Assembly: GCA_963924555.1 (NCBI GenBank)
Contig: OZ004594.1
Location: 4,185,563-4,249,562, forward strand
Length of the DNA stretch: 64,000 nucleotides
Source: Crambe crambe
Taxonomy: Eukaryota > Porifera > Demospongiae > Poecilosclerida > Crambeidae
Direction: 5' to 3'
Part shown: positions 40,901-49,326 of the stretch, in pieces
Layout of the letters: each line of letters begins with the position of its first letter
Numbering within the stretch: position 1 is the first letter of the stretch
Notes under the pieces: generated by a model
The model's input: only the letters and a program-made list of their open reading frames with translations
Database searches by the model: none
Told to the model about the DNA's origin: nothing
Translations under genes and position numbers: made by a program

Positions 40901-43519
40901 GACCCTCAAATAACTTAGATCTCATTGCTATGTGGTTGCTATGTGGATTAAATCAGCAAGTGTGCACTAATTCTGTAGGAGGAGTGCACTGATTTTTGCT
41001 CCAAGTGTGCACACTATCATCCCCAGGCTATTTTCTGAATCTATGAGTGATGTACAAGTGACCGCTAGCTGTACCGTTCTGACAGCGAGCAAGAAGGCAT
41101 TCTTTAGTGCTAAGAGTCTTTAGAAGATCTTGCTGTTGAGTTTAGTAACAAAGCACTTGTCTTGTGTGGGTGTCAGTGGGCGGTGCTATGCCAGACTAGG
41201 GCCAGACCCTCAAATAACCTAGAGCCTCTACAACTACTACTATAGTAATATGCATCATTTGACAGTGAGCAAGTAGCTGATAGGCTCCAGTGCTTGATAT
41301 TGCTATCAGAGACAAGAGTCATGTATAAAGTGGGAAGCTCCATACATAAAAAGCTGTGAATACTTACCACAAGCACTTAAAGATGAGCTGAGTGACTTTG
41401 ATAAGCCTAGCACTTCTGTGACAAAAGGCTGTAGAACCTGATGTACTGATGTTCATAAAGCATGCACACTGGTTTCTGGTTGATTTAGTGCACCATCCCT
41501 CAGGCTACGGTGCACTAAACCTCACACACATGCTTTATCTATTACTTAAAACCTTCATTATACTACCCCCTATTTAGGTCTCAAAAGAGAGCTTTCCAAT
41601 AGTGTACTTAGTTACAACTTTACAAAACTCTGTAAAATTACCACATACTTAGGAGGCCTTTGATACTCCTATCATAGCATCTATGGGCGGGCCTAGCTGC
41701 TTTGAATGGGCTGAGGGATTTCAAAAAATTAATATGTAAAAAATGACACTTTTTACTGAAATCCCAAGCAGCTAGGAGTATCAACCTTTAAGCCTCCTAA
41801 GTATGTGGTAATTACTGAGGTCATGTCAGGTCTTCCATTATGGGGGGAGGTAAAGTTGTAACTCTTGGAAAGCTCTCAAAGAGAGTAATCAAGCTTATAG
41901 GGGACGTTTTACCTTGTAACAGGTCCAGATCCATCACGAGTAGCATTCTGATCTTTATTCTTATCTTTCTTCTTTCCTCCTTTCTTGTCACTTGGTTTCA
42001 CCAAATATTCTTCTGCCCTTACACCTTTCGGATCAATCCTTGTTCCCTATGCAATGAAACAATGAATAGCAGTCTAGGATTCAAGTTTGACTATCAGTTA
42101 GTTAGCCAAGAAAAACTTATCCATCATAATTATAGTGTTTTGAGGGGAGACATTTTGATATCACAGATAGTTACATGCATAACACATACTGATGCCAATT
42201 CAGACCCACATCAGGGTTTTATACAGGATGCCGAGGCGCAGTGCTGGAGGTGACTATACATAGATGTATGGTACATACATACACACACGCAAATAGTTAT
42301 ACACATGCACATGATCTTGACCTTACAGCTCAGCCAGCAGCTAAAAAAAGTAAAGCAGGAAGATCAGACAAGTTAATGATCGTCTGAGAAAGTACTGGGA
42401 GCAAGAAAAATAACATGAAAGCAATAAACAGCGAGAGCAGAGGGTACAAAGGCTCTTCCCTCCTTAGAGGCTCTCATAACCACTATTCATTATACAAGTA
42501 AATTTTTGATCTCTTAGAGATGTGACTGAAAAGGGTGTTGAATTTCTGGGGTGGGGAAACTTTAGCTGGACAGGAGAAATCCCAAGGCGTGTATGAAACC
42601 ACCCTGCACATACCTGTTCTCTTTGATCACCACTTGTACTATCTTTTTCTATGATATTGCCCCAACTTTCATGACTATCATTGTCCTTCAGTTTGAAATC
42701 ATCATTGCGATTCTTAGTACCACTGTCATCAGAAAGCTGGTTGGTTCCTTCTTGCTGGTTAGTACCATCATCTTGTAGAGGGTGATTTTCAACTTGGCTG
42801 CCATTGTATTCTGGTTTCTGATTCTGCTCATTGAAAGGTGGTTCACTGCCTTCAGTACTTTTCTTTGGACGTTTTGAATGTGGTGAACTGGGTGGGGATG
42901 TATCACCAAGTGAGGTTGAAGCTTGACTTCTTTTAGTTCCACTCTCAGTTTGCACTACCTCACTGGGCTGATTAGCAGGTGGCTGGTCACTTTCTGAACT
43001 TCCACTACGTTGTTTCAACTGAGGTGAACGAAAAGGTGGAACACTAACACGCATCGTAGATTTAGAAGCATCACTTACTTTCTTATTTGAAGAATCTATA
43101 CTAGATAATGACCCACTTCTCTTCCTTCCTCCTCTTAAGCTCTTCCTTGTTAGCTCACTGCTTTCATGGTCCAGATGCTCAGTATTGCTAGGTAACTCAA
43201 GGTTACTGCTTGGGATGTGTGAAGTTGTTTCTTTCTCAACAGTTGGTATTCTTAACTGCAGACTGGGATTCTGCACAGTATCACACTTCAAGCATGTGTT
43301 TGCTGTTGGTGTAATTAACTCCTCTTTACACTTTATACAGAATGATTTCTGGGGTTGACTTTTGTGCTGGTTACCAACTTTTTCTGCTTCAGTTTCTTTT
43401 GGTTGCTTCTTCCCACACGTTGGGCAATAATCAAAAGCAAACTTGACGTCAGGAATCTCCACGCAACAGTGCTTACAGCTCCATTTCATACCAGCTTGAG
43501 GGGCTGTAGCTCCTGACAT
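9444..43519 (-). CDS. RNF213-like AAA+ ATPase / E3 ubiquitin ligase (unit C, complete)
   Basis: A gene of roughly 60 exons and an estimated 4,500-5,000 codons (human RNF213 is about 5,200). It starts at ATG 43519 (context CCAAGATGT) and ends at TAA 9444-9446. Order: zinc ribbon, CBM20-like domain, helical stalk, UBA-like domain, AAA+ core with P-loops SNRSGMGKS, GETGCGKT and GKPGSSKS plus Walker B segments VVFFDEAN and VVVLDEVG, acidic insert, E3 module, RZ finger, C-terminal domain. Vertebrate RNF213 is a cytosolic, dynein-like ATPase ring that ubiquitylates proteins and bacterial LPS and acts in innate defence and lipid-droplet biology; the same role here is inferred. The RING finger appears absent. 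No stop or frameshift was seen in the exons read. The join between exon 1 and the exon at 38707-38895 is out of phase with the donors I chose, so a small exon or another donor may be missed in that 3.7-kb intron. It could be annotated as two genes. Confidence 0.88.
11521..11745. repeat. Dispersed repeat, copy 1
   Basis: An intronic block that recurs at 33372-33620 in the same orientation. Shared blocks include TTCTTAGGCTAAGATAT, AGAAAGCCAAGTGCCTA and TATGACAAAATGCTGTAG. No ORF. Probably an old non-autonomous element. Confidence 0.65.
11827..11850. repeat. Poly-G tract, 24 bases
   Basis: An uninterrupted G run followed by an A run, in an intron of gene C. The plus-strand ORF that crosses it is not credible. 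Confidence 0.8.
13150..13383 (-). other. Gene C: RZ-type zinc finger
   Basis: Two exons (about 13347-13383 and 13150-13247), joined in phase to the preceding YLPTMQED exon, encode VCSRGHPYFVGE then CGRPMEELNCATCGAKIGG and IDH. All zinc-binding positions of the RZ finger are present: C-x3-H, C, C-x2-C, H. This finger is the catalytic ubiquitin-ligase element of vertebrate RNF213. Confidence 0.9.
13517..14097. other. Intron of gene C without recognised content
   Basis: A 580-bp intron. Positions 13770-13880 are purine-rich on the plus strand with irregular AGACAA/GGCAGGAAA-type repeats. No exon and no clear terminal inverted repeat was seen. Confidence 0.4.
16087..16198. repeat. TAA/TAC/TAG trinucleotide microsatellite
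   Basis: A compound run of AAT, ACT and AGT triplets inside an intron of gene C, next to the RING-less part of the E3 module. It contains no coding sequence. Confidence 0.85.
17490..18494 (-). other. Gene C: last AAA+ segment with long acidic insert
   Basis: FVGFQGNPWISAHIDDLRPT is followed by IGVPISDLFHG, then about 170 residues very rich in Glu, Asp and Ser (for example EEEEEDEVIKMEEG and SDESDNESDMKEG), then SPLFKRLHDCIQAAASRL. Vertebrate RNF213 has a shorter acidic Glu/Ser insert at this place. It is probably a disordered surface loop. Confidence 0.75.
18550..20788 (-). other. Gene C: later AAA+ units
   Basis: Exons encode FGSSFPKDKEYTQ, NINQIKICMETGRTVILLN, LENLYESLYDVLNQYYIY, RYVDLGLQTHRVRCRVH and FPTPLINRLEKHFV, all closely matching the C-terminal AAA units of RNF213, which lack canonical P-loops. 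No Walker A is visible here. Confidence 0.85.
20890..22383 (-). other. Gene C: AAA+ unit with GKPGSSKS Walker A
   Basis: IPLFLVGKPGSSKSLAKSI near 21970-22030 is the P-loop. VAVVVLDEVGLAEDSPNLPL near 21655-21710 is Walker B. FIGISNWALDPAKMNRG near 21070-21125 carries the sensor and arginine-finger region. These blocks are among the most conserved in RNF213. Confidence 0.9.
22420..22625. repeat. Imperfect hairpin repeat, copy 1
   Basis: Arms pair around CCAAATTTCAAATTTCAAA and GTGAAATTTGATAAA. A related hairpin lies at about 58680-58880 with the same arm motif and the same loop phrase GTGATC-TGCTCTCTG. Probably a MITE family. Intron of gene C. Confidence 0.55.
22690..25083 (-). other. Gene C: AAA+ unit with GETGCGKT Walker A
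   Basis: Walker A VVIMGETGCGKTRLIRYM lies near 24010-24060. Walker B VVFFDEANTTDA lies near 23620-23660. Sensor-like FIAACNPYRK lies near 23520-23555. These are the hallmarks of the catalytically competent central AAA units of RNF213. Further exons (PLRQLVYRVLDLPPSMRPL, DECSFVSLRDVERTMIVFEY) complete the unit. Confidence 0.88.
25205..27105 (-). other. Gene C: first AAA+ units with degenerate P-loop
   Basis: Exons encode EKYLNLEQLGIVLKELSEK, QALKNGYPNLLVVQPG, SLYMEDPHLPLPTPEEVLVC, VELFWMRAVSDPEHWRIF, then the P-loop-like RIISSNRSGMGKSLYIQRL at about 25690-25770 and RGLSDSQGRVWRCHPNQLY. The GKS is kept, while the leading glycine of a canonical Walker A is replaced, as in the matching region of vertebrate RNF213. 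Confidence 0.8.
27288..27612 (-). other. Gene C: UBA-like domain exon
   Basis: The exon encodes about 107 residues containing NSVVKELVAAGYSVEQSIEA followed by VEKRETLDAALGYLEEL. This fits the three-helix UBA pattern (L-x2-A-G-Y/F-S-x2-x-A-x-x-A ... A-L-x-Y-L). UBA domains bind ubiquitin. In unit D the same exon has lost this core. Confidence 0.7.
28895..28952. repeat. (CA)n microsatellite
   Basis: About 28 CA units next to the donor side of a gene C exon at 28991. The Cys-Val run in the minus-frame translation is an artefact of this repeat. Confidence 0.9.
31498..31991. mobile_element. MITE-like element with TACCGTAATCGTATAAATTT termini
   Basis: A 494-bp unit. The left end TACCATAATCGTATAAATTT and the inverted right end TACCGTAATCGTATAAATTT pair over about 35 bp. 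It sits in the 1.7-kb intron 31146-32823 of gene C. The remaining part of that intron shows nothing recognisable. Confidence 0.7.
33372..33620. repeat. Dispersed repeat, copy 2
   Basis: Second copy of the unit at 11521-11745, slightly longer and diverged. It shares AGAAAGCCAAGTGCCTA and TATGACAAAATGCTGTAG. Intron of gene C. Confidence 0.65.
34380..35250. mobile_element. Composite MITE region in gene C intron
   Basis: Several blocks begin or end with GTAGGGATGA or its inverse TCATCCCTAC. The block GTTCAGCAACAAGAGAGTGA near 34683 is shared with 49916-50010 and with both arms of the foldback at 52683-52966. The block near 35040-35180 is related to 51670-51870. An AAAC run lies at 35193-35220. 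No exons. Confidence 0.6.
36290..36570. repeat. Dispersed repeat, inverted relative to 51870-52140
   Basis: Blocks such as ACACTATGGAGCACAG, AATACGCATGCAC and the CTCGGGGATTTAGAT-like end reappear in reverse orientation in the intron of unit D at about 51870-52140. The neighbouring 36570-37080 holds no exon. At 36785 a GGGGGTTCGGGGGTTCGAT palindromic motif is seen, of unknown meaning. Confidence 0.5.
37081..37296. mobile_element. Near-perfect foldback MITE, copy 1
   Basis: The arms ACCATTGCTCAAAAAAGTAA and TTTTTTGAGCAATGGT, plus a 60-bp inner arm with CTGTATATCCAGCCAACAAT, pair over most of the length. The second copy is at 51433-51668. Confidence 0.8.
37506..38895 (-). other. Gene C: CBM20-like (starch-binding fold) domain and following exons
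   Basis: Exons at about 38707-38895, 38364-38568, 38032-38253, 37876-37963 and 37506-37828. The first two encode HMHLRFNHDRLGKWNANIGE and then VPYKYFVCKSKEDGFYEFLH and HVNRCLIVP. This is the beta-rich pattern (KWN, YKY, E-F, NR) seen in the carbohydrate-binding-like domain of vertebrate RNF213. The later exons are helical and unassigned (RRKALDMLLSKL, TKEIYLEPYKRLI-like). Confidence 0.65.
39196..39287. repeat. Short perfect-arm palindrome
   Basis: TAGTTAGAAAATGGGTGCCA is mirrored by an inverted TGGCACCCATGTTCTAACTA, with GGTTTTATG/CATAAAACC inside. It is a small hairpin element in intron 1 of gene C, directly abutting the larger element that follows. Confidence 0.6.
39289..40372. mobile_element. 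Non-autonomous DNA transposon with TIRs, 1.08 kb
   Basis: The left end GTAGGGCAGGTTAATTTCGT and the inverted right end GTAGGGTGGGTTAATTTCGT pair for about 40 bp. Inside, a plus frame near 39600-39650 reads QIKKRGPYINP, and a minus frame near 40110-40230 reads YHKYKAIWAAAVGEELECRR. Both look like fragments of sponge or cnidarian transposon proteins, now broken. Located in intron 1 of gene C. Confidence 0.65.
40838..40982. repeat. Direct tandem repeat, period about 85 bp
   Basis: Two copies of a block containing TTGCTATGTGGTTGCTATGT and AAATCAGCAAGTGTGCACTA in intron 1 of gene C. The surrounding 40373-41580 shows no exon. Confidence 0.6.
41581..41886. mobile_element. Foldback element, about 306 bp
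   Basis: Imperfect long palindrome: TCAAAAGAGAGCTTTCCAA pairs with TTGGAAAGCTCTCAAAGAGA, and ACCACATACTTAGGAGGC with its inverse near 41790. From here to 42613 no exon of gene C was recognised. Confidence 0.65.
42614..43519 (-). other. Gene C exon 1: N-terminal zinc ribbon and disordered linker
   Basis: The 302 codons begin with a pair CKHC ... CPTC about 20 residues apart, then a second pair CIKC ... CLKC near residue 70. The rest is a Ser/Pro/Gln/Asn-rich low-complexity linker. The position and spacing match the short Cys-rich start of vertebrate RNF213. The donor is CAG followed by GTATGT at 42613. Confidence 0.8.
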
Positions 43520-43968
43520 CTTGGCTGCTTAAACAGCTAGCCACTGGTGGAAGTTTGAACTATAAAAATAGAACACTTATTTAGCAGGGTTCTTAGAATT
43601 TCAGGTTGAGGGAGAAGTTGGTAATGAACTTTCACTGGGGGGGCTGGGGGGGCTAAACTAGGACAGTGGTTAGCTAGTCGGTGCTAGCTATCTAAAAGAT
43701 ACCTCACTCACACGAAATAAAGCAAGAAGACCGCCTCACCGAGCTAAAAGCCTGAGTACGAATACACCCGTTCCAGGTACATGCTTGCAAAGGGGAATTT
43801 AAAGGGGAAATCCCATCAGGTGGCACGCGCAAGCGTAGAAAGTGGGATTCCCCCCTTTGGGGGCGTACCCTGACCGACTATGATGCACCCTGCCACACCT
43901 CCTGACCTGGAAGTATTTTTTTCTATTGGAATAAATATGGTAACTGCAGATACAGATCCTCCGGGATC
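43520..43968. promoter_or_regulatory. Shared head-to-head promoter region of units C and D
   Basis: The 449 bp separate the start codon of gene C (minus) from that of unit D (plus). Both downstream exons encode the same zinc-ribbon start, so this is the axis of an inverted duplication and presumably a bidirectional promoter. No TATA box or strong interferon-type element was recognised; 5' UTRs must lie inside it. Confidence 0.55.
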
Positions 43969-44938
43969 ATGTCTGAAAAGAAATGGAGTTGTAAACATTG
44001 TAACAAAGAATTTCATGATCTTCTCTTTAAGATTTCTTTCTGCCCATACTGTGGATCAGAAATTGAAAACTCAGGTAGACAGCAACTAAGCAGAAATGAG
44101 CCACAGAAGTCATCAAAACCTAGCAATAGCAGTGTGTATGGCAAAAGAGGGCGAACTATTTCAGGTATTAGTACTTCACCTTCTGATTCACCTCAACCAA
44201 AATGGCGTAGTGGAGGTTTAGAAAGTGATCAACCACCACGCAATATCAATAGTACTAAAAGGAATTATGAAGCTTCTACCTCACCTGTTAATATTTCTCT
44301 TTTCAATTTGCCCGAGTTGAAACGTCAAAAGAAAGCGGAGAGCAGTGATCAAAGTGACAGTAGTTGTGATGGTTATCAAAATGATAATGGTCAGAGCAAT
44401 GTAGACCAAGAGAACACTTACCATGATCAAGATGGTGGTCAAACCAGCAGCAATGAGGTATGCAGATAATTTTTAATCTCTCCACTGATATGCCAGGGTC
44501 CTATTGATAACAGAACTAGTCTCATTCCCTTTTTTTTCCCCTCACAATTTTGGGGCGGTGCAGAGGAGGGAGAGAAAAACAGTCTGGTGACTTGCCTATT
44601 CCACCTGTGTCTCTTGTGCTGGAAAACGATTGTACTCGGAAGTTTGGTATAATAGCCTATCTAGTTAACTAGCTAGATGCGTTGTTGAACTGCAGTCACA
44701 CAGAAGAGCTCCTACCAAAAACTCGAGGTGGCTATCTAAGATCTTGAAGCCAAAGCAAGAACAGTCCTTTGTAGTTTGAAGCAAGGCTGATTCAGCGTGA
44801 AGACTAGTAAATCAATAGCTGACCGGTGTGCTCCCAATAGAATATCTTAATTGTTCTATTACTCATTTCATTTCTGAGGTTTGGTAAGCCCTCGAGCATA
44901 GTATGCTTCGAGAAATTCTTTACACATGTCAAGGAATA

Positions 44939-45088
44939 CAGTGAATTGCAAGTTGGTTGTCCAATGTAAGATGCAAAATCGGTGTAAACTTTAGGCTGTT
45001 CCTGAATAGAGATGTATGGCTTTTCCTCAATAGATGCAATGCAGTCAACTTGTATTTTATATTCGGACAACCAACTTGCAATTCACTG
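44939..45088. mobile_element. Tc1/mariner-type MITE, 150 bp
   Basis: Perfect 24-bp inverted termini beginning CAGTGAATTGCAAGTTGGTT, flanked on both sides by TA (44937-44938 and 45089-45090), the target site of Tc1/mariner elements. Intron of unit D. Confidence 0.8.
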
Positions 45089-45422
45089 TAGGCAAGTCAC
45101 CACACTATTTTTTCTCCCTCCTCCACACATGCCCTAAAATTGTATGGGAAGAAAAAAATCAGACTTGGAACAGGACTATATAAGGAATGATTAGTTGATT
45201 GGAAAGCCTATCCCACATAACATTGGCTAGCAGTAAGGAAAAAAAAAAAAAAAAAAGGATATAAAAGCAGTGAACCTGTTGAGACCATCCACAAGTTCAG
45301 ATACAGTTCCACAATAGATATAACATCCTCATACCCAGCTAAATTTGACATGCTGGACTTGTAGACATCATCCAAGATCAGCTTTCAGGGTTTCATACAG
45401 GATTGTTTCTTCTTCTTTTTTT

Positions 45423-45424
<2 letters not shown>

Positions 45425-45461
<37 letters not shown>
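45425..45461. repeat. Poly-G tract, 37 bases
   Basis: A T run followed by 37 uninterrupted G, in the intron of unit D. A smaller T-run/G-run pair lies near 46820-46842. Such tracts are strong candidates for length errors in the assembly. Confidence 0.85.
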
Positions 45462-45462
<1 letters not shown>

Positions 45463-45683
45463 GGGTGGAAAGTGGATGTGGGTGTTAGGCCACAGTGAGG
45501 GGGAGGGTGCAGGAGGGGGCACATCATGGAGTACGAAAGAAAATTTATTGTTTTTGGAGGACTCATTGTTGGCTAATTCTCCTACCATTTTCATAAGTAA
45601 TATTGTGTATTGAGATGAAGCTAATAAAAACTAGAATACACAACCAGCTATCAGATGATAATTTGCCATGAATGATGTGAATC

Positions 45684-46220
45684 TACCGTATAGCCGGAAA
45701 TATTGATGGGAATTATATTATACGATTTCCTCATAAAAATACCAATGACAGTATTTAATTTGACAGAATCTGAAATCACGCAAAATAATGTGCGTGCGTT
45801 GTGCATGCGAGCTGTGTACAGCTAGCTAGCCATATAGCTAGCACGAGTTCTCCAGGCCATCATATCTACAAAAGTGTATAGACTCTAATTCTTGGGAGAA
45901 ACTAACACTGATAGCGATCCTTATGCTGGCTGTAAGACGGCTGCAATCATTGGACACATCCCTCAAAGAATTTCAGCCGCTTGTTCTCTCTTTCTTTATA
46001 GTGATGGATGGGTCTTCAATTCATTGTGCCATCACAGGTTCAAGGTGCTACTCCTCCAGGGCCTATAAGTTTTCTTTGACTTTCTCTCCAGCAGTGGTGT
46101 GCAATAAATGGAATGCAATGTACTTAATTAAACCACGTGACTTTTTGACGGTTTTATTTTTGGCGATTTGATCCAAAGCGTCAAATTAAAATCTTTGTCA
46201 ATATTTCCGGCTATATGGTA
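45684..46220. mobile_element. MITE-like element with TACCGTATAGCCGGAAATAT termini
   Basis: The left end TACCGTATAGCCGGAAATAT and the inverted right end TACCATATAGCCGGAAATAT form a 23-bp TIR in a 537-bp element. A plus frame near 45900-45995 reads IIGHIPQRISAACSLFL, a broken piece of a transposon-borne protein. The following 46221-47473 has simple AT repeats and no exon. Confidence 0.65.
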
Positions 46221-48277
46221 TATTGAAGGTCTTGATGTTAATGAAATTTTAGGTGTATTTAAGCAAAAGAACCATATTAGTTATTTTTTGTTTTGGCTTT
46301 TTGGCTTTCTTGCTTGCATAATTTTGTGTAATTTCTTTGGCGGGGGGGAATTTTTTTCTTGGGGTGGGAAATCTCAGGTTTCCCATCCCCTCTTATGAAA
46401 CCCTGGCATCCACCAATAGCTTTGCAAAGACCTCAGAGAAAGTTAGCCCTGTTTCAACAGGCTTCGATAAACGGTAAGGTTTATCAGAGTCATGCTAGGA
46501 TCATGATTCTGTAGCTAGATTCTGTGGGTAGCTAAGATGGTACACACTATCTCTAGCTCACACACATCCACAGAGAATGTGAAGGAGAGAGAGAGACTCT
46601 GCTGCTGGCCGCATGCTGTGCGTGCTGTGCCGCCATACTATGTAGCACTCATGTGACATAAAATTTTTATATTGAATAATTAGAAGGTTTAGAAAAAGGA
46701 TGTGGGCAGTGACGAGAAACTAATAATCAAGTTTGCTTGGCCTAATTATTATTTCTAACCATGGGTGGCTTATTTATTTATTTTATTTGTTTATTTATTA
46801 TTATTATTATTATTTATTTATTTTTTTTTTTTGGGGGGGGGGTTCACATCATAATATGAATGTACCCTAATTTCGAGGAACTTGGTGAAATTTCGCAGAA
46901 ATGACAGTTGCATCCCAAGAGTGCATGCATGTGCATTCACTAATAACTACACCCCCTGTCCCAGCAAGTGCTTTTTTATCCAGTATAGCTGCTACTGTAG
47001 TATTTCTATGGTGACTATCAATGGCTGAAACTTATCAATGCATATCAAACTGTGTGGAGCCCAAGCATCGAATAGCATGAGAGAACTGATTAGATTCTTT
47101 CACTGTAGCTGTGATGAAATATGACAGTATGACCTGAGAAGTCTTATTTTTCTAGAGCCAGTCCTAGAGAAATAGCAGAACGAACAGTGACATCATTTGG
47201 CACAAATCAAGAAAACAATTAACTACTTAACATGTTGAAGAATGCAACTTTTGATTAACTTAGGCTAAGTATGCAAATTACCCCCAGCCTTCTTCACCTC
47301 AGTTATTCTGCATGGTGAGCATTGCATTATGCAGTAATAGAGAAATGAGCCCCCCTTGGATTGGTAAAGGGTCTGGTACACAAGACTCCTTAAGCTTGTA
47401 ACATGTAGCTAGCTGATTATTGATCATATCAATATCTGTGGCTTCATTCAACTCTTGATGGCTATTATTGTAGATAAAGAGGTCCAATATGAAGGAGACA
47501 CATGCACCAGTTGAAGTGATTACTGGTCAAATGGATGATATTTTTGAATATGGCTGTTCGAGGAATCAGTGGAAAATTATGGTGAAATGATTCATTTATC
47601 TTTTAAAGAAGGAAAGCATGTTACAAAGAGGAGCTATAATTTCAAAGAATCGAGAGATCTTGTGAACAATTTGGATTCGATCACTGGAACCAAGAAACCT
47701 GAAGTGGATCTTTTCATCAATGTGAGTTTCATAATGTGTAATAGTGTATATGTTATGCCATAACCACCCACAAGGGCCATATGGTTGTAATGAGTGAGTC
47801 AAGATAGTAGCTTTGTGATATAGTGATTTGCACAAAAACAACTGAGCATACCATTTCAGCAAGTAAATGAAGCTAACTCTCAGGTCAAGATATAATCTAG
47901 GTCTACACTCCTAAAATTAATGTCTTGATTTCCAAATCATAAATGAAAGGACTGGTTAGCTGGTCAAAAAGAGGGCTGAATGGAAGAAATTATGCTAGAA
48001 TGGTGTGTCACTGTATCCAGATTGACTTCATCCTTGCCTAATCTCATCTTTATTTGACAACTTGACCAGGCATCACCGTCATTCATTTGAATTATTTTAA
48101 ATGGATATCTCATGCTTTTCATTATAGCTTATAAGGGGCTCTTTTTTTTTGCCTTGGCACTCTGGTGCCGAAGCACAGTACCAAAGGTGATAATCTATCT
48201 ATCTATGGTACATAAATCTAATTAGTAGCATGTGCAATGCCACGTGATGATGCGATTGAGTGTGTGCTCGGCTAGCT

Positions 48278-49326
48278 GTACAGAGGTTTTAGGGAATCTT
48301 GCAAAAATTGGTCATCAGGCGTCTGCATGGATTTTTGAAATTGTGCTCATAGTCTGCACTAAGACCCAATTGGGTACTCAGGAATGTACATTATCAGCAA
48401 CCATAAAACAAACCACGTGTGACAGTATGACGTTTCATAACATTGACAACTATAAATTCTGTCACTAAAATTATCTGAGACAAGGATTATGGCATGGTGA
48501 AATTTGCAGTGTCATCACCATGCCACACCCACCAATGACATTTCTAGGCAATGTTTTGGGAGGAGATGAGCCAGAAAACCAGTTGATGTCTCTAATTCTG
48601 GACAGGTAGGAGTTACCATGATAGTATAATTCTATAGTATTGAGGTCAGGGAAATGAAGTGCCACACTGCATGTTGCACAGTCTATTGAAATTGGAAAGT
48701 GGTGGACAGAGAAGAAGAAGGCTGTGTAGCAAGGACGTTATAAGCCTAAAGCCATTAGTCATAGAGGGCCAACTATTGTTTGCAGTGATACTAATGGGCC
48801 TAATCTAGACTGCTGTGGAGCTATGAAGTTAGTTGAGTATGCCAGTTTGTGGTTAAAGAGTGGTGTTTTTGTCACTATTCGTGACCGTGCATCTCGAAGC
48901 ACAAAGTATGATACTGAAAAGTTTCAAAAGTATGTTAGTATGGAGTACCTCTCAGCAAAGAATAAAGTGTTCGCTGCAACTTGCCCAGTCAACCCGAATC
49001 ACTGCCCTCAAGTAAGTTCACCTCTAGAACTGCCTCGTTTTTCAGTGGACTATTCAAGTAAAATGTCAGTTAAGCGGTGTACGTAGGTTATATAGAATGA
49101 GAATGAAAGTTATATATTGACATACATGTATTGAATGAGCAAAACATGTCCTATTGCTTAATACAAGCCCCTTTTCCTGCAAATTATAACCTTTATACCA
49201 TATTCGAAAGGACTTTGGAGAAGTAAGCTTATTCACCTTCTCTGATGAGATTTTTGAGGCTCAAAAGTTGAGCATGCATGAGAATGCACACTCAGCATTT
49301 TGCAGGATTCCCTAAACCTCTGTGCA
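48278..49326. mobile_element. TIR-bounded segment with an unidentified ORF fragment
   Basis: The ends pair imperfectly (GTACAGAGGTTTTAGGGAAT against inverted GTGCACAGAGGTTTAGGGAA). At 48730-49013 an open frame contains VCSDTNGPNLDCCGAMKLVE, GVFVTIRDRASRSTKYDTE and AATCPVNPNHCPQ, then a GTAAG donor-like site. I do not recognise the family. The composition looks like real protein and not chance, so it is probably a captured or transposon-encoded exon. Confidence 0.45.

Noticed and set aside
41840..42253. 137-codon plus-strand ORF
   Set aside because: It starts in the arm of a palindromic element and has no family resemblance, splice context or domain.
43520..43968. Possible interferon-type response element (AGTGAAAG half-site near 43630)
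   Set aside because: Only a half-site is present and no GAAANNGAAA pair was found; chance occurrence is likely.
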